Origin: Aureococcus anophagefferens
Taxonomy: Eukaryota > Sar > Pelagophyceae > Pelagomonadales > Pelagomonadaceae
Direction: 5' to 3'
DNA length: 63,937 nt
Assembly (NCBI RefSeq): GCF_000186865.1
Contig: NW_008705563.1
Coordinates: 1,662,876-1,726,812, forward strand
A program made the translations under genes and the position numbers. The notes under the pieces were generated by a model, which was not told the DNA's origin, searched no databases, and saw only the letters and a program-made list of their open reading frames with translations. Positions 28,580 to 37,261 of this stretch are shown here, piece by piece (position 1 is the stretch's first letter; each line of letters opens with the position of its first letter).

Positions 28580-28971
28580 GGGGCCGGCCGGAGCTCGCCC
28601 CCCCCCCCCCGCGAGGGGCGCTCTTCAAGGCGAGCGCCCCCGAGAACCCGAGATCCCCCCCCCCCTTTCCCCCGCGCCGGGAACCCCGAGTTCCGAGCTA
28701 GTAAGAGCCGGCGCGCGCGTCGTCGTCGCGGGTCGGGGGGCTCCGGGCCTATCCGGCGGTCGCGGTGCTCGCGAGCGCGCGCGCGCGGGCCCGCGGCGTC
28801 GGCCGTCGCCTCGGCGGCGGCGACCGCCGGGGGCCCGGCGGCGCGATGGGCGCATCCCGTCTTCATCCCGTCGGCGACCTTCTCCTTGACAAACTCAAGA
28901 TAACGCGGTCCGGCACGGCTCAACGTCTCGTCCGCTGGGTCGCGTTGGCCGCGGCCGGCGACCCCGCCGCC
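28580..28971. other. Intergenic region with poly-C tracts
   Basis: 392 bp between the bestrophin-like stop and the ankyrin gene ATG. Two long C runs occur near 28600 and 28655. The ankyrin frame is open upstream to 28765, but with Arg/Gly-rich codons that look like 5' UTR. Confidence 0.4.
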
Positions 28972-29685
28972 ATGGAGAGCAAGGACGAGCGGTGGTACAC
29001 GCCGCGCCAGTCGTCGGCGCGCGGCTCCAGCGAGGAGAGCGCCTGGTTCTCCCCGCGGTCGAGCGCGCGGTCCAACAGCGGCCACAACTCGGCGCGGTCC
29101 GACAGCGGCGACGACGCGAAGCACGCGTGGCACACGCCGCGCGAGGGCGCGTACGCGTCGGGCGGCGGCGCGCGGCCGTCCCTCTGGGAGCAGCGGCAGC
29201 CCGAGGCCAAGGGCCGCGGCGACGACCGCGGCGGCTCCGACGACCGGGGCAGCTACGGCGTCGACGGCCTCGCGCGGCCCGGCGCCGCGGAGGCCAAGCC
29301 CGGGCCGGCCTACGCGCCCGCGCCGCCGGCGCCGGAGCCGCACCCGGAGTACGACGCCGACGTCGACAACATCTTCAGCTTCGCGCGGCACAACCGCGTC
29401 GACGACGTCGAACGGCTGCTGCTCCGGGGCGTGCCGCCGAACGTCCGCGACGTCTACGGCAACACCGTGACGCTCGTCGCGGCGCAGAACGGCCACAAGC
29501 GCATCGTCAAGGGCGCCCTGCGCCGCGGCGCCGACATCAACGCGGCCAACTACCGCGGCAACACCGCGCTCCACTTCTGCTTCAGCTTCGGCTTCGACAA
29601 GCTCGGCGACTACATGATCTCCAAGGGCGCGGACCCGGGCATCCGGAACAACGCGGGCCTCTCCTGCTACGAGGGGCTCGGGTAA
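28972..29685 (+). CDS. Ankyrin-repeat protein with disordered Ser-rich N terminus
   Basis: 237 residues from MESKDERWYTPRQSS (ATG at 28972 after CCGCC). Residues 1-125 are low-complexity, rich in Ser, Arg, Asp and Gly, and contain repeated TPR(Q/E) and SARS motifs. The C-terminal ~110 residues form about three ankyrin repeats (NIFSFARHNRVDDVERLLLRG; YGNTVTLVAAQNGHKRIVKGALRRGAD; YRGNTALHFCFSFGFDKLGDYMISKGAD). Ankyrin repeats bind protein partners; no catalytic domain is present. The pattern of one ankyrin block ending in a NNAGLSCYEGLG tail is common in stramenopile proteins of unknown role. Single exon. Confidence 0.75.
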   Translation: MESKDERWYTPRQSSARGSSEESAWFSPRSSARSNSGHNSARSDSGDDAKHAWHTPREGAYASGGGARPSLWEQRQPEAKGRGDDRGGSDDRGSYGVDGLARPGAAEAKPGPAYAPAPPAPEPHPEYDADVDNIFSFARHNRVDDVERLLLRGVPPNVRDVYGNTVTLVAAQNGHKRIVKGALRRGADINAANYRGNTALHFCFSFGFDKLGDYMISKGADPGIRNNAGLSCYEGLG

Positions 29686-29809
29686 GTTTCGTGGTGGAGC
29701 GACAGCGGCTGGACTTCAACATCTCATGCTTGCAGTCCACATTGGCGAAACATTCACAATCGACTGGCCCAGCAGCTCGAGCGAGGCTGTTCTAGAATTT
29801 GGCAGCAGG

Positions 29810-30267
29810 ATGTCCGACGAAGAGCCGGTGTGCCCGCTGCCGGCCATGCGCAAGGTGCGCGTACCGCCGGTCTCGCCCGACGTCGTCGAACCGCGCGCGC
29901 GCAGGCCTGCGAGCCCAAGTGCACCGACGCCTACAAGGCCTACCTGTCCTGCGTGGACCGCATCGAGGCCAAGGGCGGCGGCGCGACGCGGCGCCGCAGC
30001 TCTCGCCCGGGGTCGCGGACGCCGCGCGCGCACCCGTGGGCGAGTCGTGTCGTCGCGCGCCGCCGAGGTCGACCGACGTCCGGCGCCGCCGGAGGCCGCG
30101 CCGCGGACCGGATTTCGCGGCCCCACTTCCATCATCCACCGAAGAAAGCGAACCGGATCGCCGACCATGGTCCCCCGCGCGCAGGCGACTGCGAGCCCTA
30201 CTACTTTGACTGGCTGAAATGCTTGGACAAGTGCGCGATGCCGCACATCATGCAGAAGCTCAAGTGA
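29810..30267 (+). CDS. UQCRH: Mitochondrial complex III hinge protein (QCR6/UQCRH)
   Basis: Three exons, 29810-29854, 29905-29980 and 30185-30267, give 67 residues: MSDEEPVCPLPAMRK, then ACEPKCTDAYKAYLSCVDRI, then DCEPYYFDWLKCLDKC with the tail MPHIMQKLK. The paired CxxxC-like cysteines of two helices and the C-terminal LK match the acidic hinge subunit that assists cytochrome c1-cytochrome c docking in the bc1 complex. Intron 1 is 50 nt (GTGCGC...GCGCAG). Intron 2 (204 nt) is inferred from family alignment; it begins GCGCGA (GC donor) and ends CGCGCAG. Intron 2 is a multiple of three with no stop, so retention would insert 68 residues. Confidence 0.8.
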
Positions 30268-30452
30268 CCGCGATCCAGAGGACGGGATGATAAGACGGTC
30301 GCTTACTAGCTATGGACAAGGAGTGCGGGTCCTCGCGCCGCGGGGCGTGTCGAGTGGCCGCGGATCTCGTCGTGGCGGCGCGCGGCGCGGCCGGCGCGTC
30401 ACCGCGTCCGGCCGGGCGCCGCCGGGGCGGGGGAGCGGGGGCGGCGGCGGGG

Positions 30453-32100
30453 TCAGGCGATGACGCAGGTGGAGTGGCTCGAGGAGGGCTTCTTGGACGA
30501 GCGCGACACGAGGGCGGGCCACTTCTGCGCGCAGGCGAGGTCGTCGGCCCACGACGGCGCGGCGGCCGCGCGGTTCGACTTCCTCGCGGGCGCCGTCTTC
30601 GAGCCGTGGGCGCCGCCGTGGGCGAGGGAGGGGGAGGCGTTGAAGGCGAGGGTGGAGATGGAGGCGTGGGTCGGGTGGTGGTCGCCGGGCCCGCCGCGGC
30701 TCGCCCGGCGGTCGCTCTCGCGGTCGGCCGCGCGGTCGGCCGCGCGCTGGCCGGACGCGTGCTGCGCGCCCGCGGGGCCCGGCTTGAGGACCTTGACCCA
30801 GAGGAAGAGGTGGTGGCCCCGGTGCACGGACCAGGACGTCGGGTAGCGGTCCGCGAAGCTCCGGTTCGCCTCGAGCTGGCGGAAGGGGAACGGCTGGCCG
30901 GGCAGCTGCCAGACCTTGCGGAGGTCGAGGTACGTGAGCACGCGCGCGCCGTCGCGCGCCGCGTCCAGGAGCACGCTAAACTCGGAGAAGGCGTCGCTCG
31001 GGATCTCCGTCTCGAGCATGATGATGTTCGCGCGCTCGATGTCGCGCGTCTGCATCAGGTTGCCGTGGACGACGTGGAGGATCTGCTGCGTGGCCACGTT
31101 CTTCACGGCGATGGACGTGCCCGGCGCGTGGGAGTGGACCGCCAGCGCCCGCGCGTCCGTCGACGCGAGCTTGAGGCACGCGCGCTCCGCGACCTTGTAG
31201 CGCGCCAGGGACAGCTCGACGCCGTAGACGCGCTTCAGGTTCGGGAACTGCAAAAAGGCCTGCATGGCGACCTTGCCCGTGCCCATGCCCAGGTCGAAGA
31301 GGCAGGACGCGCGCTGGGCGTCGAGGTGGCGGCCGTCGAGCGCCTTGTTGACGCCCCGGGGCAACAGCTCGCCGTAGAGGAGCGACCCGTGCGACTCGGA
31401 CGCGGACCGCTTGTCCTCCTCCGTGACGCAGATGTGGCCCAGCGTCTTGTGGCCCGTCTCCTGGGTCCGCCCGCCGTAGCACTCGTGCATCGTCGACTGG
31501 GCCCGCGCGAAGGCCGTGGACAGGTCCTCGCTGTACGTCCACGGCTCCGGCGGCGCTTTACTGGACGACGGCCCGACGCCGTCGGGCTCCTTCGTCTCCT
31601 CGCCGGAGGCGCCGCGGTCGACGATGTAGAAGGCCGTGCGGAGCATCATGAGCCAGCGCCGCGCGCCGCTGTGCCGGAACTCGACGCAGTGCTTGCCGCT
31701 CGACCGGTGGTACTGCGTCACTAACCCCTCGGACCACTCGCGGTTCTCGAGCAGGACCTGCGGCGCCGAGGGTCGAGCAGCGAGCGGGGAAGGGAGATCC
31801 GGACGCTGCTTCCGCGCCGACACGCGGCAGCCGACGAGGCTCGAGTTGCTCCACGCGGTCTGCGGGGGCGGCGGGTCGCGCGGAGAAAATTCCCCCCCGG
31901 CGGGGGCCGCGCGCGCGCCGCGGGCGGGGCGGGGCGGGGCGGGGGGCCCTCCGGGCCCGGCGCGGGGGCCCGGGCGGGCGGGGCGGGGCCGGCGAGGGGG
32001 CGGCTGCGCGCGCCTTGGATTTGAGGTGCCTCTGGAGCTCCTCCAGGTCATTGAACTCGAGGCCGTCCTCGTGGCAGATGTAGGTCCCGCTCTGCGACAT
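30453..32100 (-). CDS. Tudor-like plus DOT1-like SAM-dependent methyltransferase
   Basis: Two exons, 32014-32100 and 30453-31757, encode 463 residues. Exon 1 (MSQSGTYICHEDGLEF) ends at LKSK; the 256-nt intron would start GCGCGC and end GCCGCAG. The protein then has a Tudor-like module (NREWSEGLVTQYHRSSGKHC) and a class I methyltransferase domain with motif I FDLGMGTGKVAMQAF and GVELSLARYKVAERA, preceded by YGELLPRGVNK. That arrangement resembles DOT1-type histone H3 methyltransferases, so chromatin methylation is a reasonable inference. The C terminus is Ser/Ala-rich and basic, ending in CVIA, a CaaX-like tetrapeptide of uncertain meaning. The substrate is not proven by sequence. Confidence 0.7.
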
Positions 32101-32336
32101 GGCCACCGCCAACGTCGCGGGGCGGTCCCCGGCGGCCGCGGCGCTGGGCCTCACGCCGCCAGGGTCGACGACAGCCGGGTCGCCCCCCGCTTTCCACACT
32201 CGTCGTCTGCGGCAGAGCGGAGCTCTTTGTGGACTCGAGCTGTTCGACTAAGATTCGGCATCGTGAGATATCCTCATGATGTTGCCGCGCTCTCCATAAG
32301 CTGCCCCGCGGCCACCACCCACGGCAGCCCGAAAAC

Positions 32337-35330
32337 ATGGACGAGCTCGTGGACCTGCTCGCGGGCCTGGGCCTCGAGGCCTACGCCGAGCGGCTCGACG
32401 ACTTTGGCATCGCGTCCGTCGGCGATCTCGGCGACGAGGAGCTCATCACGGACGAGGATTTGATGTCGGACGACATCGGCATGAAGAAGGCGCACGTGCG
32501 CAAGCTGCGGCGCCGGCTCGGCGGCGGTGGCGCGTCGCCGGCGCGCGCGACGCCCACGCTCAAGGTGCTGAGCCGCGACGAGCTGCAGCGCGTCGACGAG
32601 GACGCGCCGACGCCGCCGCCGAGCCGCCGCCGCCGGCCCGCGCCGCGCCTCGACGTCGACGAGCCGGAGATCACGGCGGCGCCGCCGCCGCCGCGCATCG
32701 AGCCCCGGGCTTTGCGCGTCCGCGGCTTCAGCGACCAGGACGAGGCGGACCAGCCCGGCGGCCCCGCGAGCCCGCTCGGCGACGTGCCGCCGACCCCGAA
32801 GATGATCAACCGCCAGCAGTGGAGCCACCTGTCGACGGAGATCAAGCAGGAGATCTACGGGAACACGGAGTACACGCACGTCCACGTGCCGCCGCGCCTC
32901 TGGAAGGCGAAGACGCTCAAGGGCCGCGCGAAGGAGCTCCTGTCCTCGTTCACGACGGAGCAGGTCGCGCTCGGCGTCATCGCTTTGGCGCTCGCCGTGG
33001 GCCTGGGCACGGGGCTGCGTCTGGTGGGGAGCGGCCTGCGCCGGAGCTTCTGGTTCGGGTCGACGCTCGTGCCCCTGGGCGCGGAGCGGTGCCAGCGGCT
33101 CTACGGCCCCGTCGGCGCGTCCGACGCGGTCATGACGAACTTTGGCGCGCTGGTCATCTCCGAGTCGGACTTTTTGAGCGCCGAGTTCATGGGGAAGGCG
33201 GAGGGCGGCGGGCCGAGCGAGACCATCGACGGCAACCTGTGGGCCATGGACCAAATTTTGAAGCCGCGGCCGCGGATCTACCGCCTCGACACGCCGCTGC
33301 CGGACGGCGTCGCGCTCCACGCGCAGGGCCTGGGCCTCTTCGAGGACGTGTTATTCGTCGTGAACCACGCCTACGGCGCCGGCGGCGACCGCGTCGAGCG
33401 CTTCCGCGTGTCCGCGGGCACGCCGAAGACGGTCCTGGATCCGCCGCTCGCGCTCGAGTACCTGTCGAGCATCGAGGCGTCCTGGGCGTCGGGCCTCTTC
33501 ATCAACGACGTCGCGCCCATCGGCACGTCCGAGTTCTTCGTGACGGCGGGGCTGCGCGTCTCGGAGATCCTGGCGAGGCCCTACGGCTTCGCGTCGCTCC
33601 TCCCGCAGATCGTCGCGCCCAAGCTCCGCGAGAGCCGCCTCTTCCACTGCGTCGACGACCTCGACAATTTCACGACCTGCGGCCCCGTGGGCCCCAGGGC
33701 CGTGTCCTGGAGCGGCGCCGTCACGTCGCCGTCGGGCGCGCTGCTCTACGCGAACGACGCGTTCCGGAAGCGAGTCGTCGCGTTCGAGGTCACGCGGGAG
33801 ACGGAGGGCATGGAGCTCGTCGAGCGCGGCGCCCTCCAGCTCCCCCACGTCGTCGAGACCATCTCGCTGGACCCGACGGGCCACTGGCTCTGGGCGGGCT
33901 TCAGCCCGAACGTCCGGGACCTGGGCGTCTTCGTCGACAAGGTCCGGGCCAAGGCCGCGAAGAACTACGGCGGCCACCGGGCCGAGCACGGCTACCAGAG
34001 GCGCTTCAAGGACGCCTACATCTTCAAGCCCGAGAACGCGACCCAGAAGCGCCTCGACAAGGAGAAGGCCGAGCGCGAGGCGAAGCAGCCGTCGCGGAGC
34101 CCGAGCCGGCGCCGCGGCCGCCACGGCCGCGACGAGCCCATGCCCTCCTACGTCGAGCAGCTCATGCGCGACCAGATCCAGATGCAGCGCAACATGGAGG
34201 AGTGGTTCGGCATGGGCGGCAAGCCCTCGAAGTGCCCCTGCCCGGCGAACGCGACGAACGGCACCGCCGCGGCGAACGGCACCGCCGCCGCCGCCGCGAA
34301 CGGCGCGGCCGCGAACGCGACGAACGCGACGGAGCCCCTCTGCGACTGCCCGCCCGAGGAGCCGGCGCCCCAGTCGCGGCGCGGCCGGCGGCGGCGCGGC
34401 GGCCCGCCGCCGGAGCCCGCCCCCGCGCCCGCGCCCTCCGTCGTCCCTGCCAAGGTGCCCGCGAGGGTGCCCGCGGCCAAGGCCGAGCCCGCGGCGACGC
34501 CCGCGGCGGACCCGCCGCCGGACACGGCCGCGGCGCGCGCCGCCAAGCTCCTCGAGCGGCTCAAGAAGAAGGCGCCTGCCGCCGAGGAGGCGGCGGCGGA
34601 AGCGGCGCGCGTCGAGGAGGCCGCGAAGGCCGCCGAGGCCGAGGCAGCGGCCGCGAAGGCCACCGAGGAGGAGGCAGCGCGCGTCGAGGCCGAGGCAGCG
34701 GCCGCGAAGGCCACCGAGGAGGAGGCAGCGCGCGTCGAGGCCGAGGCAGCGGCCGCGAAGGCCACCGAGGAGGAGGCAGCGCGCGTCGAGGCCGAGGCAG
34801 CGGCCGCGAAGGCCGCCGAGGAGGAGGCAGCGCGCGTCGAGGCCGAGGCAGCGGCCGCGAAGGCCGCCGAGGAGGAAGCGGCGCCCGTCGAAGCCGCGCC
34901 GGAGCCGGCCGCGGAGGAGGCCCCGGTCGAGGCGGCGGCCGAGGCGGCGGCCGCGGAGGCGACGGCGCCGCCGGCGCCGCCGCCGCCGGACGACGCGGCG
35001 CCCGCGGCGCCCGCGGAGCCCGCGGAGCAGACGGAGCCGGGCCCGCAGCCGCCGCGCGTCCACGAGGCGCTCCGGCCCGCGGCGACGCGGACGAGCTGCC
35101 GCGACTCCTACGCGTCGGACAATTTGGGCCACGGCGCGCGGCAGTGCGGCCCGCCGACGCCGAGCCTCCAGTCGGGCCTCCTCAAGGTGTCGCTCAAGAC
35201 CGGCGAGGCGACGCCCGTGCTCGTCCAGACGGACCGCCTCGCGGGCGTGTCCTGGGGCCTCGCCGGCGGCATGCGCGTCATGTTCGGCAGCTCCTTCGAC
35301 GAGGGCGTCGTCGTCTGCGACAACGTCTAG
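32337..35330 (+). CDS. SAM-TM-paraoxonase-like fusion with Ala/Glu repeat insertion
   Basis: 997 residues, single exon. Residues 1-62 are a SAM domain (LVDLLAGLGLEAYAERLDDF, ending HVRKLRRRL). A Pro-rich linker and a transmembrane helix (~residues 215-238, VALGVIALALAVGLGTGLRL) follow. Residues ~240-580 match the paraoxonase/arylesterase beta-propeller (LGLFEDVLFVVNHAYG; SGAVTSPSGALLYANDAF). The propeller is then interrupted by ~330 low-complexity residues: Asn/Ala/Thr glycosylation-like NATN repeats and a 17-residue Ala/Glu unit in tandem. It closes with LLKVSLKTGEATPVL and MVFGSS-type strands at the C terminus. Paraoxonases hydrolyse lactones and esters with Ca2+. SAM cytosolic, propeller lumenal is the likely topology. 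Confidence 0.75.
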   Translation: MDELVDLLAGLGLEAYAERLDDFGIASVGDLGDEELITDEDLMSDDIGMKKAHVRKLRRRLGGGGASPARATPTLKVLSRDELQRVDEDAPTPPPSRRRRPAPRLDVDEPEITAAPPPPRIEPRALRVRGFSDQDEADQPGGPASPLGDVPPTPKMINRQQWSHLSTEIKQEIYGNTEYTHVHVPPRLWKAKTLKGRAKELLSSFTTEQVALGVIALALAVGLGTGLRLVGSGLRRSFWFGSTLVPLGAERCQRLYGPVGASDAVMTNFGALVISESDFLSAEFMGKAEGGGPSETIDGNLWAMDQILKPRPRIYRLDTPLPDGVALHAQGLGLFEDVLFVVNHAYGAGGDRVERFRVSAGTPKTVLDPPLALEYLSSIEASWASGLFINDVAPIGTSEFFVTAGLRVSEILARPYGFASLLPQIVAPKLRESRLFHCVDDLDNFTTCGPVGPRAVSWSGAVTSPSGALLYANDAFRKRVVAFEVTRETEGMELVERGALQLPHVVETISLDPTGHWLWAGFSPNVRDLGVFVDKVRAKAAKNYGGHRAEHGYQRRFKDAYIFKPENATQKRLDKEKAEREAKQPSRSPSRRRGRHGRDEPMPSYVEQLMRDQIQMQRNMEEWFGMGGKPSKCPCPANATNGTAAANGTAAAAANGAAANATNATEPLCDCPPEEPAPQSRRGRRRRGGPPPEPAPAPAPSVVPAKVPARVPAAKAEPAATPAADPPPDTAAARAAKLLERLKKKAPAAEEAAAEAARVEEAAKAAEAEAAAAKATEEEAARVEAEAAAAKATEEEAARVEAEAAAAKATEEEAARVEAEAAAAKAAEEEAARVEAEAAAAKAAEEEAAPVEAAPEPAAEEAPVEAAAEAAAAEATAPPAPPPPDDAAPAAPAEPAEQTEPGPQPPRVHEALRPAATRTSCRDSYASDNLGHGARQCGPPTPSLQSGLLKVSLKTGEATPVLVQTDRLAGVSWGLAGGMRVMFGSSFDEGVVVCDNV
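34650..34880 (+). repeat. 51-bp in-frame tandem repeat (Ala/Glu-rich)
   Basis: About four to five copies of a 17-residue unit ATEEEAARVEAEAAAAK, with late copies reading AAEEE. It lies inside the paraoxonase-like gene and probably forms a helical rod or coiled coil. Near-identity of units at DNA level indicates recent expansion. Confidence 0.85.
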
Positions 35331-35417
35331 CTAGCGTGTTTAACTTTCGATCGCCCGTTGTCGAGGCCCCGGTCTTTCTTGCTTGTTTACGACGATCACG
35401 GGGCGAAGCGGGCGGGG

Positions 35418-36962
35418 CTACTCGTCCTTCGACTTCTTCTTCTTCTTCTTGGGCTTCTCCTCGTCGCCCTCGCTCTCGCGCTTGGCCTTCTTCGCGGCCT
35501 TCTTGGCCTTCTTCGCCGCCGCGGCCTCGTCGTCGTCGTCGTCGTCGTCGGCCTCGGCCTTCTTCCGCTTCTTCTTCTCCTTCTTGGCCTTCTTGTCGTC
35601 GAGGACCATGTCCGACGCGGCCGAGTAGCCCGCGGCGCCCGCGGCCGCGTCGAGGACCTCGACGAGCTTCTTCGGCGCGCCGTTCGTCGCCGGCGCGACG
35701 GCGCCGTTGCCGCCCTCGAGCTGGCGGAGGCGCGCCTCGACCTTGGCGCGCGCGTCGAAGCCGATCGTCGCGTCGTCGTCCTCGCCGAGCGCGTCGACGC
35801 GGACCGCGAGCGCGCACTTGGCCGCCAGCACCCGGGCGATCTTGCCCTTGTGCTTCGGCGCCGCCTGGCCGATGAGGGACGCGTGGTAGATGAGGCCGTA
35901 CTTGGGCGTGTCGTGCTTCGTCTTCAGCGCCCGGAAGAGCGCCTTCTCCGCCCCGAGGATCTGGATCGTCGACGCCGGGTGCTTCGCGAGGTTCATGATG
36001 GACCCCGCGTGCTGCACCAAACGCGCCCCCACGAGCTCGCCCACGAGCGTCGTCAGGTTCGGCGCGATGGCCTGCATGCGGCTCCGCAGGTAGTCCGCGA
36101 GCCGCTGGCGGTACGCCGAGAGCTCGACGACCTGGACCGCGAGGTTGCAGATGTGTTCCATGTCGCTCTCGTCGACCTCCGTGCCCATGCTGATCTCCGC
36201 CGTGGCCACGAGCGTCTTCGCCGCGACCTCGTCGTCGAGGATCTCCGTCAACTCGTCGACCTTGTCCTTCGCGGCCGTCCTAGCCCTCACCTCGCGGACG
36301 ATCTTCGCGTAGTGGACGTTGTCGTTGACGAGCTTGGCCATCTCGGGGAAGTGCCAGCCGTACCACTCCTTGACGCGCATGGCGTAGGTGTTCACCTCCT
36401 TGTCCAGGTCGTCGAGCAGGCCCACGGCCTGGACGACCATCGTGTCGACCTTGTCGGGCGAGAACTTGAGCTTGTAGCGGCTCAGGGAATGAGATAAACC
36501 GAGCTGCATGGCGCGCACCTCCTTGGGCCCCGCGACGGCGATCTCGCCGAGCTCGGCCTCGTCGCCCAACACGCCCGGCGTCGCGACGGAGCGCACGCCG
36601 CGCAGGCACTCGTTGACGAACGCGTTCGCCGCGCAGGGGATGCCGAGCTTGTCCTTGATGAGGCTCCCGAGCTTGGCGTCGGCGACGCCGAGCTCGACGC
36701 TCAAGGCCTTGTCGCCGACGTGCTTCTTCAGGAACTTCTTCAGGGGCTTGCCGAGCTTGCTCTCGACGTGCTCCGTCGCCGCGGCGACCGCCTCCGCGGT
36801 GTCCCTGAAGGGCGCGAAGGCCTTGAGGGCCAGGTTCTTCTCGCAGCCCGCCTCCGTCGCGAACTTCTCCCCGACCTTGGCGATGTCGAGGCCCTGGAGC
36901 TTCGCCGCGTTCTTGAGCTCGTAGAGCGCGTGGCCCGCCGCCGTCTCGAAGAGGAGGAGCAT
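35418..36962 (-). CDS. NOP58: NOP58, box C/D snoRNP core protein
   Basis: 514 residues, single exon. It has the N-terminal NOP5 domain (MLLLFETAAGHALYELK), the coiled-coil (NOSIC) region, and the highly diagnostic Nop domain (APNLTTLVGELVGARLVQHAG, GAEKALFRALKTKHDTPKYG, SLIGQAAPKHKGKIAR). The tail is long and charged, with KKEKKKRKK, an Asp run and KKKKKKSKDE, typical of nucleolar NOP58 rather than NOP56. The protein pairs with fibrillarin, NOP56 and SNU13 to guide rRNA 2'-O-methylation. The ATG at 36962 matches the family start. Divergent from the ubiquitin protease gene (299 nt between ATGs); the stop is 87 nt from the convergent paraoxonase-like gene. Confidence 0.95.
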   Translation of the reverse strand: MLLLFETAAGHALYELKNAAKLQGLDIAKVGEKFATEAGCEKNLALKAFAPFRDTAEAVAAATEHVESKLGKPLKKFLKKHVGDKALSVELGVADAKLGSLIKDKLGIPCAANAFVNECLRGVRSVATPGVLGDEAELGEIAVAGPKEVRAMQLGLSHSLSRYKLKFSPDKVDTMVVQAVGLLDDLDKEVNTYAMRVKEWYGWHFPEMAKLVNDNVHYAKIVREVRARTAAKDKVDELTEILDDEVAAKTLVATAEISMGTEVDESDMEHICNLAVQVVELSAYRQRLADYLRSRMQAIAPNLTTLVGELVGARLVQHAGSIMNLAKHPASTIQILGAEKALFRALKTKHDTPKYGLIYHASLIGQAAPKHKGKIARVLAAKCALAVRVDALGEDDDATIGFDARAKVEARLRQLEGGNGAVAPATNGAPKKLVEVLDAAAGAAGYSAASDMVLDDKKAKKEKKKRKKAEADDDDDDDEAAAAKKAKKAAKKAKRESEGDEEKPKKKKKKSKDE

Positions 36963-37261
36963 TTTCGGTAGGTTCGGCGCGCCGCTCGGCGGCCGCCTGT
37001 TTCACGCCCGGGGGTCTAGTCGACACGCGCGAGCCGCACGGGGGTCGGAAACGTCGTGTGGCACGAGACGGGCTCAATCGCCCAGCCAGCTCGGAGGCCC
37101 GACCCTCGACCCCCGGCCAGACGACCCCCGGCCAGTGCTCTCCGGCCGACGTTTCGGATACCGCGCAGTCTCAGCGCCGCTCTCCATCACTGTCGAGAGC
37201 CCCCACGAGGGAGGAGGCTGCCGTCGCCTGCGCCGCCGCCGCGCGCGGTCGCCGTTGCAGG

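Noticed and set aside
32819..35875. 1,018-codon plus-strand open frame over the paraoxonase-like gene
   Set aside because: Frame-shifted shadow; the overlapping frame carries SAM and paraoxonase motifs.
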